Shown here: piece by piece, positions 6,850 to 7,465 of the stretch
How the letters are laid out: every line of letters begins with the position of its first letter
Numbering within the stretch: the first letter of the stretch is position 1
NCBI GenBank assembly: GCA_015485455.1
Contig: WFTN01000462.1
Coordinates: forward strand, 1 to 7,465
Length of the DNA stretch: 7,465 nucleotides
Direction: 5' to 3'
Origin: Planctomycetota bacterium
GTDB taxonomy: Bacteria > Planctomycetota > GCA-002687715 > DRQF01
Notes under the pieces: generated by a model
Told to the model about the DNA's origin: nothing
The model's database searches: none
Seen by the model: only the letters and a program-made list of their open reading frames with translations
Made by a program: the position numbers and the translations under genes

Positions 6850-6858
6850 CGCCTCCAT
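6748..6858 (-). CDS. Possible 36-residue small protein after lptG
   Basis: An ATG at 6858, 32 bases after the lptG stop, opens a 36-codon frame ending in TGA at 6748. The product (MEADNLTQLLDSLGPAKDSY, then DLIGTLRKYIIQREDR) is polar, looks helical, and has unremarkable codon choice. AGAAG lies only four bases before the ATG, a poor ribosome site. I recognise no family. The candidate promoter of the lipid operon lies inside it, and the frame is open further upstream within lptG, so it may simply be a chance ORF in the intergenic region. Confidence 0.22.
   Translation of the reverse strand: MEADNLTQLLDSLGPAKDSYDLIGTLRKYIIQREDR
6767..6795 (-). promoter_or_regulatory. Candidate sigma-70 promoter of the lipid operon
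   Basis: On the minus strand TTGATC (6795-6790, 4/6 match to the -35 consensus) and TATCAT (6772-6767, 5/6 match to the -10) are separated by exactly 17 bases. Transcription would start near 6760, leaving a leader of about 60 bases before the TTG at 6696. The ~190-base gap after lptG is the only spacing in the leftward group large enough for a separate promoter. Activity is not shown by sequence alone. Confidence 0.4.
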
Positions 6859-6890
6859 GCTGCTTCTTTTTTTGGCGTGGGAATCTTCTT

Positions 6891-7465
6891 TTATTCTGTT
6901 CGAAGCAGAAGTATGACGGCGAGAACCCCAATCAGGGCAGGAGGGGCCATGGCTGTCCATGCCGGATGGATTGTCAAGATGAGCCCGGCGAATCCACTTA
7001 TTTGGTCTATCAAGTAAGCCAATACCCCCAGAATTGCCCCCCACACCGCTCGTTTTCCTTGGCTCGAGTCCCTGAGAGAACTAAAAACGAAAGGCACAGC
7101 AAACAAAACCATAGCCAAGAATGCTAGTGGGCGGGAAGCTAAGTACCAAAGTGCTAAAGCGTGGTTTTCAGTAGCCAATCCTCGTTTTTTTCGGCTCTGG
7201 ATTTCCGCGATGAGGTCAGTGGGGGAGAGTGTCTCTGGTGCCAAGGGAATCTTGCTGAGCTCAGCGATTTGAAGGCCAGAATTCCACTGTAGAGTGGCAT
7301 AGGTTTGATGGCTACTTCCCATGTCATTGAACTTGGTCTCTTGAACTTCTTCTAACTTCCAGTTCTCGGCTTGGGAAATCTCTGCTCTTTTGGCGGTGAG
7401 ATGGCGATTGAGGCGCCCAGTTTGGGAAAATTCTAAGATGATGAGGTCAGAGGGTGTGTCACCTC
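6891..7465 (-). CDS. lptG: LPS export ABC transporter permease LptG, C-terminal part (runs off right edge)
   Basis: LptF and LptG form the permease of the LptB2FG complex, which pulls lipopolysaccharide from the inner membrane and passes it to LptC/LptA. The last 190 residues are visible. They begin in the periplasmic jellyroll domain (ILEFSQTGRLNRHLTAKRAE, then EEVQETKFND and ATLQWNSGL) and run through a linker (LSPTDLIAEIQSRKKRGLAT) to three membrane helices: LAFLAMVLFAVPFVF, a second from WGAILGVLAYLIDQ, and a third ending in GVLAVILLLRTE. The element PFVFSSLRDSSQGKR and the Gly-rich second helix fit LptG better than LptF. The frame is open to the window edge, so an internal ATG at 7322 is not the start. 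The N-terminal half lies outside. The stop is 194 bases before the lipid-kinase start; read-through into that operon is possible. Confidence 0.85.
   Translation of the reverse strand, partial: GDTPSDLIILEFSQTGRLNRHLTAKRAEISQAENWKLEEVQETKFNDMGSSHQTYATLQWNSGLQIAELSKIPLAPETLSPTDLIAEIQSRKKRGLATENHALALWYLASRPLAFLAMVLFAVPFVFSSLRDSSQGKRAVWGAILGVLAYLIDQISGFAGLILTIHPAWTAMAPPALIGVLAVILLLRTE

Noticed and set aside
1..7465. CRISPR array, tRNA/rRNA genes, insertion sequence or phage genes
   Set aside because: I saw no spaced direct repeats, no cloverleaf or rRNA-like stretch, no transposase or integrase motif and no terminal inverted repeats.

Overview
The window looks like chromosomal DNA of a Gram-negative (diderm) bacterium. 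The clearest sign is the C-terminal part of an LptG-type lipopolysaccharide permease entering from the right edge. An ELM1/DUF1022 protein and a TAM41-like protein, both families with alphaproteobacterial members, lean towards Alphaproteobacteria or a near relative. That placement is inference: there is no rRNA or other marker gene, and base composition looks roughly balanced.

Layout. The first ~150 bases hold a very clear rightward Rho-independent terminator, preceded by weaker hairpins, and possibly a small C-rich-loop RNA. Three rightward genes follow with short gaps: an ELM1-like (DUF1022, GT-B-like) protein at 180-1277, a PAPS-dependent sulfotransferase at 1329-2267, and aspartate ammonia-lyase (aspA) at 2299-3729. 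They meet a leftward group end to end, with 28 bases between the two stop codons. Read in its direction of transcription, from right to left, that group is: lptG (3' part, entering from the right edge), a ~190-base intergenic stretch with a candidate promoter, repeated GACAATC words and a possible 36-codon ORF, a diacylglycerol-kinase-family lipid kinase (5608-6696), a TAM41-like CDP-diacylglycerol synthase candidate (4573-5604), and a MobA-like NTP transferase (3758-4567). The last three are separated by 3 and 5 bases and are almost certainly one translation-coupled operon.

How the genes may work together. The lipid kinase could make a phosphatidate-type lipid, and the TAM41-like enzyme could convert phosphatidate to CDP-diacylglycerol. 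The NTP transferase could activate a small head group or sugar. Together they suggest a compact, non-CdsA phospholipid-activation cassette next to an LPS-transport gene. This is the most interesting part of the window; its actual product is unknown. The left cluster combines a GT-B-like protein with a sulfotransferase, which hints at modification of an envelope glycan or lipid, and aspA supplies fumarate from aspartate in central metabolism with no obvious link to its neighbours.
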